From contig SMYD01000033.1 in assembly GCA_004356015.1 (NCBI GenBank), positions 1 to 51,330 on the forward strand: 51,330 nucleotides of DNA, read 5' to 3'. A program made the position numbers and the translations under genes. Position 1 is the first letter of the stretch. The number at the start of each line of letters is the position of its first letter. The DNA is from Acidobacteriota bacterium. GTDB lineage: Bacteria; Acidobacteriota; Polarisedimenticolia; SMYD01. Of this stretch, positions 35,562-43,144 are shown piece by piece. The notes beneath the pieces were generated by a model. It ran no database searches, was not told the DNA's origin, and saw nothing but the letters and a program-made list of their open reading frames with translations.

Positions 35562-36285
35562 CCGGCACACGCTTTCCAAAGAGAGAGGTCCCCACCCGCA
35601 CCAGCGTAGCCCCTTCCTCGATGGCAATCTCAAAATCCCGGCTCATTCCCATGGACAGGTCGAAATTCGCAGGCAGGAGTCCCCTTGTCTCCGCCTGCTC
35701 GGCCAGTTTTCGTAGACGGCGAAAATAAGGACGGATCTCCTCCGTCTCATCCAGCCAGGGCGGCAACACCATGACCCCGCGCGGCTCCAGCCCCGGGAGT
35801 CTGCCGGCCTCCGCGAGGACCTCGGGCAGCCGGGCCGGTGCCACGCCGTTTCGCCCCTGCTCCCCTGTCATCTCGACCTGGACCAGGATCTTGATGATCC
35901 GTTGCCCGGCGACGGCGGCCGTGGAAAGAAGACGGACAAGTTCGATGCTGTCCACACTGTGAATCCACGAAAACAGACCGGCGGCGGCGCGCACCTTGTT
36001 GCGCTGCAGATGCCCCACCAGGTGCCATTGGATATCTTCGGCTGCGAGCTCGTCCGCCTTGACCACCGCCTCCTGGACGCGATTTTCGCCGAAGTGACGC
36101 TGTCCGGCGACCCTCAGATCCAGGACGTTGCCGGCCGAAAAGGTCTTGGACACGGCCACGAGACGTGTGCTGCCCGGAGATCGCCCCGACCTGGCTTCGG
36201 CTGCTGCCATGCGCCGGTGGACCTCCGCCAGGCGCCGGGCTGGTGGATCGGGGTGCTGAAGGCTCCTGTTCTCCTGGGATTCCAT
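35551..36285 (-). CDS. yggS: PLP homeostasis protein, YggS/PROSC family
   Basis: This 244-residue cytosolic PLP-binding barrel protein buffers pyridoxal phosphate. Markers are Lys47 in LVAVSKTF (PLP Schiff base), GENRVQE, WHLVGHLQRNK, IHSVDS and the terminal LSMGMSRDFEIAIEEGATLVRVGTSLFG. The start at 36285 is favoured by length; an upstream in-frame ATG at 36333 adds unconserved residues. It has no catalytic partner nearby and overlaps the convergent HAMP-like gene by 11 bases. Confidence 0.92.
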   Translation of the reverse strand: MESQENRSLQHPDPPARRLAEVHRRMAAAEARSGRSPGSTRLVAVSKTFSAGNVLDLRVAGQRHFGENRVQEAVVKADELAAEDIQWHLVGHLQRNKVRAAAGLFSWIHSVDSIELVRLLSTAAVAGQRIIKILVQVEMTGEQGRNGVAPARLPEVLAEAGRLPGLEPRGVMVLPPWLDETEEIRPYFRRLRKLAEQAETRGLLPANFDLSMGMSRDFEIAIEEGATLVRVGTSLFGKRVPVSR

Positions 36286-36384
36286 GCCGACTATGCTGCC
36301 ATCTCCCGGCCCTGGCCACAACCTTGGCATCAAGACGCACCGAGAGCGCTATCCATGGGACGACGCGGCACCCGGGGAGAGATC

Positions 36385-36678
36385 ATGGCGACATTGCATC
36401 CGTTCCGAGGCTGGCGCTACGGTCCGTCCCACAAGGGGCGGCTTCAGCAGTTGATCTCACCCCCCTAAGACGTGGTTTCCGCGGCCCGGCGCCGGGAGAT
36501 AGCGGCGGTGGTGGCGGGGGTGCGCGCCGGCCAGAGCCAGGCGGCCTTTCTCCTGCGGCCCACCCCCATGCAGGATCTTCTGAAGGTGACCGCCGCGGGC
36601 CAGCGCATGCCCCAGAAATCCACCAACTTCTATCCCAAGATTCTCGCCGGCCTGGTCCTGTACAATTTCGCCGGCTGA
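36385..36678 (+). pseudogene. DUF1015 remnant: internally deleted, with in-frame stop
   Basis: Codons 1-27 read MATLHPFRGWRYGPSHKGRL then QQLISPP, the DUF1015 N-terminus. The next codon is TAA (36466-36468) where homologues have the Tyr of PPYDV. The frame then continues DVVSAARRREI and joins directly, still in frame, to the family C-terminus AAFLLRPTPMQDLLKV, RMPQKSTNFYPKILAGLVLYNF. Intact members have about 400 or more residues; only 98 codons remain, so some 300 were lost. It is a decayed gene. Function of the intact family is not established. Confidence 0.8.
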
Positions 36679-36745
36679 GCCGGGATGCGGGGTGCGTCCC
36701 GCACCGCCTGGTGCCGGGCTCGTTGCGCCCCCCCCTGCCGTTGGG

Positions 36746-36799
36746 TAAACTTGTATCTGGACTCATCGGAACGGAACAGCCTCAGCGGACCTCAGCGGA
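36746..36799 (+). repeat. Tandem decamer and weak promoter before the 36806 gene
   Basis: CCTCAGCGGA occurs twice in tandem at 36780-36789 and 36790-36799, directly before the ATG at 36806; the second copy supplies the GCGGAG ribosome site. Upstream, TTGCGC (36723-36728), 17 bases, TAAACT (36746-36751) is a weak promoter candidate. The duplication may be replication slippage. Confidence 0.35.
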
Positions 36800-36805
36800 G
36801 TTTTC

Positions 36806-37639
36806 ATGCAGCACCACCTTCTGACAGCACTTGCCATCCTGATGGTCATGAGCGGCTCGGCACAGGCCGCCAAAAAGGGCGAGAAGACGTCGCCGGCCAA
36901 GATCGACCTGGTGGGTATGGACTATCCGGACTACGTCGAAATCATCGGCGCTCTTTCTCTTCCGGATATCGCCCCGGAGGTGCTCACGGCCACCGAAGCC
37001 CAGTATCTGCGCCTCTCGCTGGTCGACGTGGAAGACGTCCCCTACCTCGCGACGGGGTACGTCATCTATCAGACCCTCACCACCGAGGCCGTGATTCCGG
37101 TGAACATCAACTTCATAGTGGACAAGGATGAAAACGCCTGGTGTTTCAACCCGGAGATCCCTTACTGCACCGACTTCTCGCAACTCAATACCTGGTTGCG
37201 AAAGGCCCATGTCAAGGTCAGCAACAAGAAGGAGGCCGGTTCCCTGGCGCGCTACGTCATTGCCTTGGGCATGTCCACCGCTCACCATCCTCAGGATTTT
37301 CTGTTTCTTCGGTTGTCCGGTAAATTCGGGGTGGAGCACTGGGAGTTTCTCAAGAACATCGAAGACATCTATGTGCCTGGAAAGGCCAATTTTCGCAGCG
37401 AAGCAGAACAGTCAGAGTACGACTCCATCATCCGGAGCTATGAAAAGCGGATCAACAGGCCAACAACGGAACCTCACGGCAAGGGCTGGCGCTTGCACGG
37501 GTTCACCTACAAGATCATGAGAGGTAGCGGCGATCTGCGTGAATGGAATATTGACGTGCATCCCAATGGGACGGTGAAGGTCAAGATGACGGCCCTGGAA
37601 ACAGGCATCGGCGAGATTTCATGGTCCTGGGCTCCGTGA
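36806..37639 (+). CDS. Secreted protein of unknown function
   Basis: This 277-residue protein has a short signal peptide (LLTALAILMVMSGSAQAA, about residues 5-22). The mature part is mixed alpha/beta with aromatic-rich strands; recognisable blocks are GMDYPDYVEIIGALSLPD, GYVIYQTLTTEAVIPVNINFIVDKD and WRLHGFTYKIMRG. There are two Cys near 113 and 121 (CFNPEIPYC) that could form a disulfide. I recognise no family. It is followed 22 bases later by the GWxTD lipoprotein in the same direction, so both probably act in the envelope. Confidence 0.7.
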   Translation: MQHHLLTALAILMVMSGSAQAAKKGEKTSPAKIDLVGMDYPDYVEIIGALSLPDIAPEVLTATEAQYLRLSLVDVEDVPYLATGYVIYQTLTTEAVIPVNINFIVDKDENAWCFNPEIPYCTDFSQLNTWLRKAHVKVSNKKEAGSLARYVIALGMSTAHHPQDFLFLRLSGKFGVEHWEFLKNIEDIYVPGKANFRSEAEQSEYDSIIRSYEKRINRPTTEPHGKGWRLHGFTYKIMRGSGDLREWNIDVHPNGTVKVKMTALETGIGEISWSWAP

Positions 37640-37661
37640 ACCCGGGACGCGCACCGCGTCC

Positions 37662-39488
37662 ATGACATCGCCGGGCACCACCTGTTCCCGGCTGGTGGTC
37701 GCCCTTGCCCTTCTGACTGTGTCGACGGCCGGCTGCCGGATGTTCACCCGCCCCAATCCGCAGTTGCCACCGGAATTGCGCCCCGGCGACGGACCCACCG
37801 CGTCCGCCCTGACCGCGAAGGAACGGCCATCACCCCCAGCCCGCGACACGACGCCGGAACCGGTCGCCACCACCCTGCCGGCGGGGGTGCTCTCCACTCT
37901 ACCATCCCCTCAACCAGCGGCCGTGAGCCTCCCGGATGCACCCCGGCCCTCCGAGGGCAAAAGTGGCCGCCTTCTCATCGAATCCATGCCGGTGGCACCC
38001 AGGGCCAGGGAGCTCACTCCTCTTCCGGATAATCCTGAGTTCCGCAAGGCACTCCGCACATGGGACCAGGGACCCATCCGCTACATCATCCTCAAGGAGG
38101 AAGAGGATCTTTTTCACGGCCTCAAGACCGATGAAGATCGGCTGATCTTCATCCAGGGATTCTGGGCCCGGCGCGACCGTTCGCCCGAGACCATCGACAA
38201 TGAGTACCGGCAGGAGTTCTGGCGGCGCGTGTCCCAGGCGGAGAGGCGGTTCATCGATGCGCCCATGCCCGGATGGAAGACCGACCGTGGCCGGATCTGG
38301 ATCATCATGGGGCCGCCCGACGAACGGGATGATTTTCGCGTTCGAGCCAAGGGTCCCGGCGTACTGCGCTGGATCTATCGCAACCGGCCCAATTATTATC
38401 TTGAACCAAATTTCATGGTCGCCTTCAGGCGCACCACGTCCGGAATCTGGGAACTCTCCAATCACCCCAAGGACTTTGATCCAGTGTTTCGCGATCTCAG
38501 ATCGTCGGTGCGGTCGGTGCCCTCCTCCATCGGGATCCAGGACGCCATTGCACCCAATCTGGGGGACTACATCGAGGTTCCATCCACGACGCTTCTCTCT
38601 CTCTACATGGACCTGGGCCAGGCCATTGCGCCGCCTGAGCTTTACCGGGTGCGGTCAGGCGTTTCCTCCGTGGAAACCACCGAGATCTTCGGGACCATGG
38701 ACCTGCGCACTTCCTTTGAATTTCTCGGGCCCACGTTCACGGGAAAAGTCCGCACGGGCATCGTTCTGGGCATTCTCAAGGGATCCCTCGTCGCCGAGAC
38801 GGACACCGAGGAAGCCGACTCGGATCTGAGCATCGATATGTCCATCTACCGCGGGACGGAGGAAGACCCCGGCGAAGTCATTCCGGTTCCAGGAAGTTTT
38901 GGCCCCAGTCGGGAAAATTACGTGGCCCGCCTGAATGATCGTCTCCTTTTTCGCACGGAATTGGAGCTGGAACCCGGATCCTATCTGGCTGTCTACCGGG
39001 TGCTGGATCGCACTTCGGGACAATCGGCCCAGGCGCGGGAAACCTTCACCATCCCATCCCGGTTCGAGGAAGGGCTGCAGCTCTCGACCATCGTTCTGGC
39101 CCGCCATCTGGCCCGCATCAACCTGGACACCGAACGACCCGACGCATTCACCCTGGGCCGTTTTCGTGTCGTCCCGGAGCTGGATGCCACGTACCACAAT
39201 GGTGAAACGTTTGCCTTCTATTACCAGGTTCATGGGGCAGGATACGACCCGCGAGACGGGAAGCACCGCCTTGATGTCGAGTACAGCTTTGCCGTCAAAC
39301 AGGACAGTGGCTGGCTGGAGCTGAGTGAGACCCTTATCTACCGAAATCTCACCAATCCCCAGGCGTGGTCGGTACCTCTTCAGGCCTGGCCACCTGCCAA
39401 CTATCGGCTGCGGGTTCAGATCACGGATCAGGTGACCGGCGAACGCACAAGCAACGACGCGTACTTCCGTGTCATCCCGGGACACTGA
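37662..39488 (+). CDS. GWxTD-domain lipoprotein
   Basis: This 608-residue protein has a lipoprotein signal ending STAG-Cys25, a Pro-rich linker (about 30-125), then a GWxTD domain: FWARRDRSPETIDNEYRQEF, GWKTD at 204-208 and GRIWIIMGPPDERD. The remainder (about 300-608) is beta-rich with repeated strands such as GSYLAVYRVLDRTSGQSAQARETF and NYRLRVQITDQVTGER. GWxTD proteins are frequent in Acidobacteriota and relatives and have no settled function. The start ATG at 37662 lacks a strong ribosome site, but the signal peptide supports it. Confidence 0.85.
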   Translation: MTSPGTTCSRLVVALALLTVSTAGCRMFTRPNPQLPPELRPGDGPTASALTAKERPSPPARDTTPEPVATTLPAGVLSTLPSPQPAAVSLPDAPRPSEGKSGRLLIESMPVAPRARELTPLPDNPEFRKALRTWDQGPIRYIILKEEEDLFHGLKTDEDRLIFIQGFWARRDRSPETIDNEYRQEFWRRVSQAERRFIDAPMPGWKTDRGRIWIIMGPPDERDDFRVRAKGPGVLRWIYRNRPNYYLEPNFMVAFRRTTSGIWELSNHPKDFDPVFRDLRSSVRSVPSSIGIQDAIAPNLGDYIEVPSTTLLSLYMDLGQAIAPPELYRVRSGVSSVETTEIFGTMDLRTSFEFLGPTFTGKVRTGIVLGILKGSLVAETDTEEADSDLSIDMSIYRGTEEDPGEVIPVPGSFGPSRENYVARLNDRLLFRTELELEPGSYLAVYRVLDRTSGQSAQARETFTIPSRFEEGLQLSTIVLARHLARINLDTERPDAFTLGRFRVVPELDATYHNGETFAFYYQVHGAGYDPRDGKHRLDVEYSFAVKQDSGWLELSETLIYRNLTNPQAWSVPLQAWPPANYRLRVQITDQVTGERTSNDAYFRVIPGH

Positions 39489-39580
39489 GCAGCACGGGTG
39501 GCTCGACGGCGTCCATGCCATGGATCATCGGGAACACCTCTTCGTTCTCGCGCCCTGTGCTCCCGACGGCCCTGACTCGT

Positions 39581-40393
39581 TCAGCGCTCTGCCACCGGCA
39601 GACCTGGTTTTGGCTGATTTTCCAGATACTCACGCCCCTCAGGGCAGTGATCCTTGAAGTCACACCAGTGACAGAGGATTCGGGTGCGCGCCGCGAACTC
39701 CGTCTCCTTCTCCACGCGGCGAATCGCCGCCGTGGTGGCGCGGGCAAACCCCTGGAGTTGGGTGCTGGAGAGAATCCGCTGGAAGCGTCGGCCGAAGGTC
39801 AGGTAATGCCACACATGCCTGACGCGGGCCGCGGCCGGAAGCTCCCCGCGCACGCCGAGTTCGTAGAGGGCCAGCTGCCGGTCCTGCTGGATATCCTGCG
39901 GTCGGGGAAGGGATCCTGAAGTCTTGTAATCATGAATCTCGTAGACGCCGTCGGCGCCACGCATGAAGCGATCGATGTAGCCGATCAGCCTGTAGCTCCC
40001 GGTCTTGCCCAGACGGATATGGATCTTCTTTTCAAGGCCCAGGACTTCGCCGAATTCCGACTCCGCCGCCTCAGCCTCATAGATCTCAAGGCAATGCCGG
40101 CCCAGAAGATGGTAGTCATTGCTGTCGAAGCCGGTTTTCACGATGCGCAGCCCGGCCACGGACGTGGCTGACCAGGCCTCTTCATAGACCGCCAGGAGAT
40201 CCGCCCGCGATGGCGCCGGCCTGCCCGCACGCAACTCGCCGAAATAGAATTCAAGCGCTTTATGGACACAGATACCGACGTACGCTTCGATCCCCGGTCC
40301 CGGCCGAGGAAGTTTGTCGAGATACCTGTAGCGATACTGTCGCGGGCAGTTTTCAAAGGTGGAAAGCCGGGAATGGGAGTAGGTCACGGGCAT
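39581..40393 (-). CDS. RecB-family PD-(D/E)XK nuclease with Fe-S cysteines
   Basis: This 270-residue protein is a stand-alone nuclease of the RecB/Cas4/AddB C-terminal type. It opens SHSRLSTFENCPRQYRYRYL. The active site is Asp141 in GYIDRF, Asp155 and Lys157 in HDYKTSG. Four cysteines fit a 4Fe-4S staple: Cys16, then Cys241, Cys244 and Cys250 in CHWCDFKDHC. No helicase or CRISPR gene is close, so a DNA repair role is likely. The 217-base gap upstream of its start has no gene. Confidence 0.85.
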   Translation of the reverse strand: MPVTYSHSRLSTFENCPRQYRYRYLDKLPRPGPGIEAYVGICVHKALEFYFGELRAGRPAPSRADLLAVYEEAWSATSVAGLRIVKTGFDSNDYHLLGRHCLEIYEAEAAESEFGEVLGLEKKIHIRLGKTGSYRLIGYIDRFMRGADGVYEIHDYKTSGSLPRPQDIQQDRQLALYELGVRGELPAAARVRHVWHYLTFGRRFQRILSSTQLQGFARATTAAIRRVEKETEFAARTRILCHWCDFKDHCPEGREYLENQPKPGLPVAER

Positions 40394-40610
40394 GGTCGGG
40401 CCTGTGCCAGTCTAGCAAACCCACCCTCGGCGCCACCTGACCGAAAAGGACCATCGCATCCGGCCGGGAAGCCCGGCACAACGCTTGATCCCAGGTTCGA
40501 CTTGGGGGGCAAGCTTGGGATACAGCGGCGGATACGACGGCCCGAGGCGACGAGTCCCGGATGCCGCCCGCTCATCCCAACCGGCTGCATGGAGTCTCTA
40601 TTCCCCGGTG

Positions 40611-41264
40611 TCACCGGAGTGGATCGAGAGAATCTCCTCCTCGACCGCCGCCCAGCCGATAGCCGTCACGGCTGACGATGATACCGGTCCAGTCCGGGAG
40701 AGGACCTGTGCCACCCAGGGCCCGAATCCGCGCGGAGATGCCCAGGACGGGGGGGAGAGCGTCCGCAAGCCTGCGGGCCTCGGCGACTGAGGGCGGCAAC
40801 CTGGATGGATTGGAACCGGCGTCGGCGGCCGCCATGAAACGATGAAATGCGCCCAGGCCCAGGGATGACGTCCACTCCGGAAAGGTCAGGACGAGACCGC
40901 TCACCTGCCAGTTGGTTCCGCGCAGGCCTGTGACGCGAAGATCGGGCCGCCCGCCGGACACACCCTCCAGGTGCAGGATCAGGGGATTCTCTCCGGTGAC
41001 CTGCACCCGCCCCGCTCGCGTCGGACCCATGACGGGTTGAAAGTCACGAACCAGCCACCGTGCGGCTCCCAGCGCGGACCCTCCCAGGAGAAGAACCGCC
41101 GCAAAGACGCAGGTGGACAGGGCCCGGCCGATGGAGCCCGGGACGTAGGGCTTACCCCGCCTGAAGCGAAAATGAACAGCGCGGCCGAGATGGCGAATTG
41201 CCGGTGCCAGGATGACACCACCCGCAAGCATGGTCAGGATGGCAATGAGATAGGCGCGTTCCAT
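40611..41264 (-). CDS. Membrane protein of unknown function
   Basis: This 217-residue protein has two membrane helices (about 4-22 and 44-64) joined by a basic loop (HFRFRRGKPYVPGS). The remaining 150 residues are extracytoplasmic or cytoplasmic with short beta segments (LILHLEGVSGGRPDLRVTGL). I recognise no family. Its start overlaps the stop of the DciA-like gene by one base (TGATG), so it belongs to the mltG operon ruvX-mltG-DUF721-this gene. Confidence 0.65.
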   Translation of the reverse strand: MERAYLIAILTMLAGGVILAPAIRHLGRAVHFRFRRGKPYVPGSIGRALSTCVFAAVLLLGGSALGAARWLVRDFQPVMGPTRAGRVQVTGENPLILHLEGVSGGRPDLRVTGLRGTNWQVSGLVLTFPEWTSSLGLGAFHRFMAAADAGSNPSRLPPSVAEARRLADALPPVLGISARIRALGGTGPLPDWTGIIVSRDGYRLGGGRGGDSLDPLR

Positions 41265-41680
41265 CAGGATTCCTCCTCACCGCACATCTGTTCCATGATC
41301 CAGCGTAAACGCCGGCCGGCGTCGGCGTTCGCCGGTGGCGCAGCCGGCGGCCGCCGGCCTCCTGCAGGTGGCGGTTTGCTCCCGGGTTCCATGACCCGGC
41401 CTGCCAGCGGCGGCACGTCCTTCCCGGCCGCAAGCAGGGAACCCCTCAGGCGCACCAGTTCGGCCTCCCATGCCGGCGACGGCAAACCGATGATCCAGAC
41501 CCCCTGCCGGATTTCCAGGAGGGGCAAGCGGCGGATCAGGCCCTCACCCGCCAGTTCCCGCCAGCGGCGGGCGGCATGGATCAGGGCGTCCATGCGCGGC
41601 GTGACGACAGGCTGGATGGCACTCAATCGTGTCGGCACCGTGCTTCCCGACATGGTTGGCTCGTCCCGGCGCCGCCTCAT
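41264..41680 (-). CDS. DUF721/DciA-like protein
   Basis: This 138-residue protein resembles DciA, the replicative helicase operator of bacteria without DnaC or DnaI. The supporting segment is ARRWRELAGEGLIRRLPLLEIRQGVWIIGLPSPAWEAELVRLRGSLL (about 37-83), the family pattern of W, G and PAWxxEL. The C-terminal third is Pro/Ala-rich and probably disordered. The ATG overlaps the mltG stop as ATGA. The assignment rests on this one segment. Confidence 0.6.
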   Translation of the reverse strand: MRRRRDEPTMSGSTVPTRLSAIQPVVTPRMDALIHAARRWRELAGEGLIRRLPLLEIRQGVWIIGLPSPAWEAELVRLRGSLLAAGKDVPPLAGRVMEPGSKPPPAGGRRPPAAPPANADAGRRLRWIMEQMCGEEES

Positions 41681-42708
41681 GGCGTCCTGGCCTCTGCCCG
41701 GTGGCTGCGCCAGAGGCGCACCGCTTTGTTGTGTTCCACGAGGCTCGGACTGAAACGGTGGCCACCCCGCCCGTCGGCGACGAAATAGAGGTCCTGGGAC
41801 GGCTGCGGATTCAGGGCTGCAGCCAGAGCGGCGCGGCCAGGATTGGCAATGGGTCCCGGAGGGAGACCGGTCCTGGTGTAAGTGTTATAGGGGTGTTCCA
41901 GATCCAGCCAGCGGGCCAGCGAACCTTCCTGCTGGATGCCGGCCAGCTGGAGCGCATAGGCGACCGTGGGGTCGCACTGCAGAGGCATACCGAGACGCAA
42001 GCGGTTCAGAAAAACGCCGGCCACGCGTCCTCTCTCCTCAGGGAGAGCGGTCTCCTTCTCCACCAGCGAAGCCAGGGCGACCCAGGATCGGGTGTTGGTG
42101 ATCGCCGGCGACGGCAGGCCTGGGCGGCCCTCGCGAAGCTGTCGGGAGACTTCCCGGAATCGCTCCACCATCACCTCCACAACCAACTCGGCGTCGGTGC
42201 TGCGGGCCAGTTGATAGGTGTCCGGGAAAAGATACCCTTCCAGATCAACAGCCTGGGAGTCGAAATCCGCCACCAGTTCGGTTCGCCCGGCGGCCGCCTC
42301 CAGATCACCTTGAATCTCCAGGTCGGACTCCGCAAGCAAGGCCACTGTCTGCCGCAGCGTGAGTCCCTCGGGAACAGTCAGCGCATGGAGAAGAACATCT
42401 CCTGCCACGAGGCGACCCAGCACCTCATGAGGTGCGGCCGCCTCAGCGAAAAGGTACTCTCCGGCCTGCAGGCGATGGCTGACGCCTTGCCACGCAGCCC
42501 GCAGGCGGAAACCCAGGGCGGAGCGGATCACACCTTCCCGGGCCAGAAGGCCGGCAACCTGGGTCACGGAGGCCCCCGCCGGAATGACAAGGATGACATC
42601 CCCCGGCAGAGGTGACGGAGGAGCCACGGCCGTCCACCCCCAGACGGAGCCCAGGAGCATCATTCCGCCGCCCACAATAAGGGCAGTCCCCTTCATCAAC
42701 CTGGCCAT
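41677..42708 (-). CDS. mltG: Endolytic murein transglycosylase MltG
   Basis: MltG cuts nascent glycan strands at the inner membrane and sets their length. The 343-residue protein has one N-terminal membrane helix (about 7-27), a LysM-like part (about 38-110) and the YceG catalytic domain. It shows the active site Glu217 in LASLVEKETALPEE, LEGYLFPDTY and PYNTYTRTGLPPGPIANPGRAAL. GGAGCAGG lies 11 bases before the ATG. It follows ruvX by 6 bases; ruvX-mltG adjacency is common. Confidence 0.95.
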   Translation of the reverse strand: MARLMKGTALIVGGGMMLLGSVWGWTAVAPPSPLPGDVILVIPAGASVTQVAGLLAREGVIRSALGFRLRAAWQGVSHRLQAGEYLFAEAAAPHEVLGRLVAGDVLLHALTVPEGLTLRQTVALLAESDLEIQGDLEAAAGRTELVADFDSQAVDLEGYLFPDTYQLARSTDAELVVEVMVERFREVSRQLREGRPGLPSPAITNTRSWVALASLVEKETALPEERGRVAGVFLNRLRLGMPLQCDPTVAYALQLAGIQQEGSLARWLDLEHPYNTYTRTGLPPGPIANPGRAALAAALNPQPSQDLYFVADGRGGHRFSPSLVEHNKAVRLWRSHRAEARTP

Positions 42709-42714
42709 GGTCAG

Positions 42715-43131
42715 TCAGCCTGCTCCCGCGAAAGCCTGCGCGTCCAGCCATCCCTGGAGAATCAGTATGGCAGCCAGGCGATCACGTTCCTGGCGCCGGC
42801 GCTTTCGCCGGGTGTTTCCCTCCAGAAGGGTTCGCTCGGCCTGAACCGTGGTCAATCTCTCATCCCAGAGTTCGACAGGGAGATGCACGCGCCCGGCCAG
42901 TTGGGCGGCGAAGGTCCGCGCCGCCAGGGCCTCAGGACCTTCCTCGCCACTGAGACGAAGGGGAAGACCGACAACGATACGAGCCACATCCTGTTCCTCC
43001 ACGAGGGATGCCAGGGCAGCCAGGACGGCCTTTCGCCCGTGCACTTCCAACGTCGGCAATCCCTGCGCGATAATACGCAGCGGATCGGACACCGCCACGC
43101 CGATCCTTCTGGCGCCGAGATCCAGGCCCAT
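42715..43131 (-). CDS. ruvX: RuvX/YqgF RNase H-like nuclease
   Basis: This 138-residue protein has the YqgF fold: GLDLGARRIGVAVSDPL at the N-terminus, IVVGLPLRLSGEEG in the middle, and LWDERLTTVQAERTLL followed by RDRLAAILILQGWLD. YqgF proteins process pre-16S rRNA ends and have a Holliday junction resolvase fold. I chose the ATG at 43131; the frame extends further but runs into the preceding cytochrome gene. It begins 13 bases after that gene. Confidence 0.93.
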   Translation of the reverse strand: MGLDLGARRIGVAVSDPLRIIAQGLPTLEVHGRKAVLAALASLVEEQDVARIVVGLPLRLSGEEGPEALAARTFAAQLAGRVHLPVELWDERLTTVQAERTLLEGNTRRKRRRQERDRLAAILILQGWLDAQAFAGAG

Positions 43132-43144
43132 GACACGGCCGGTC

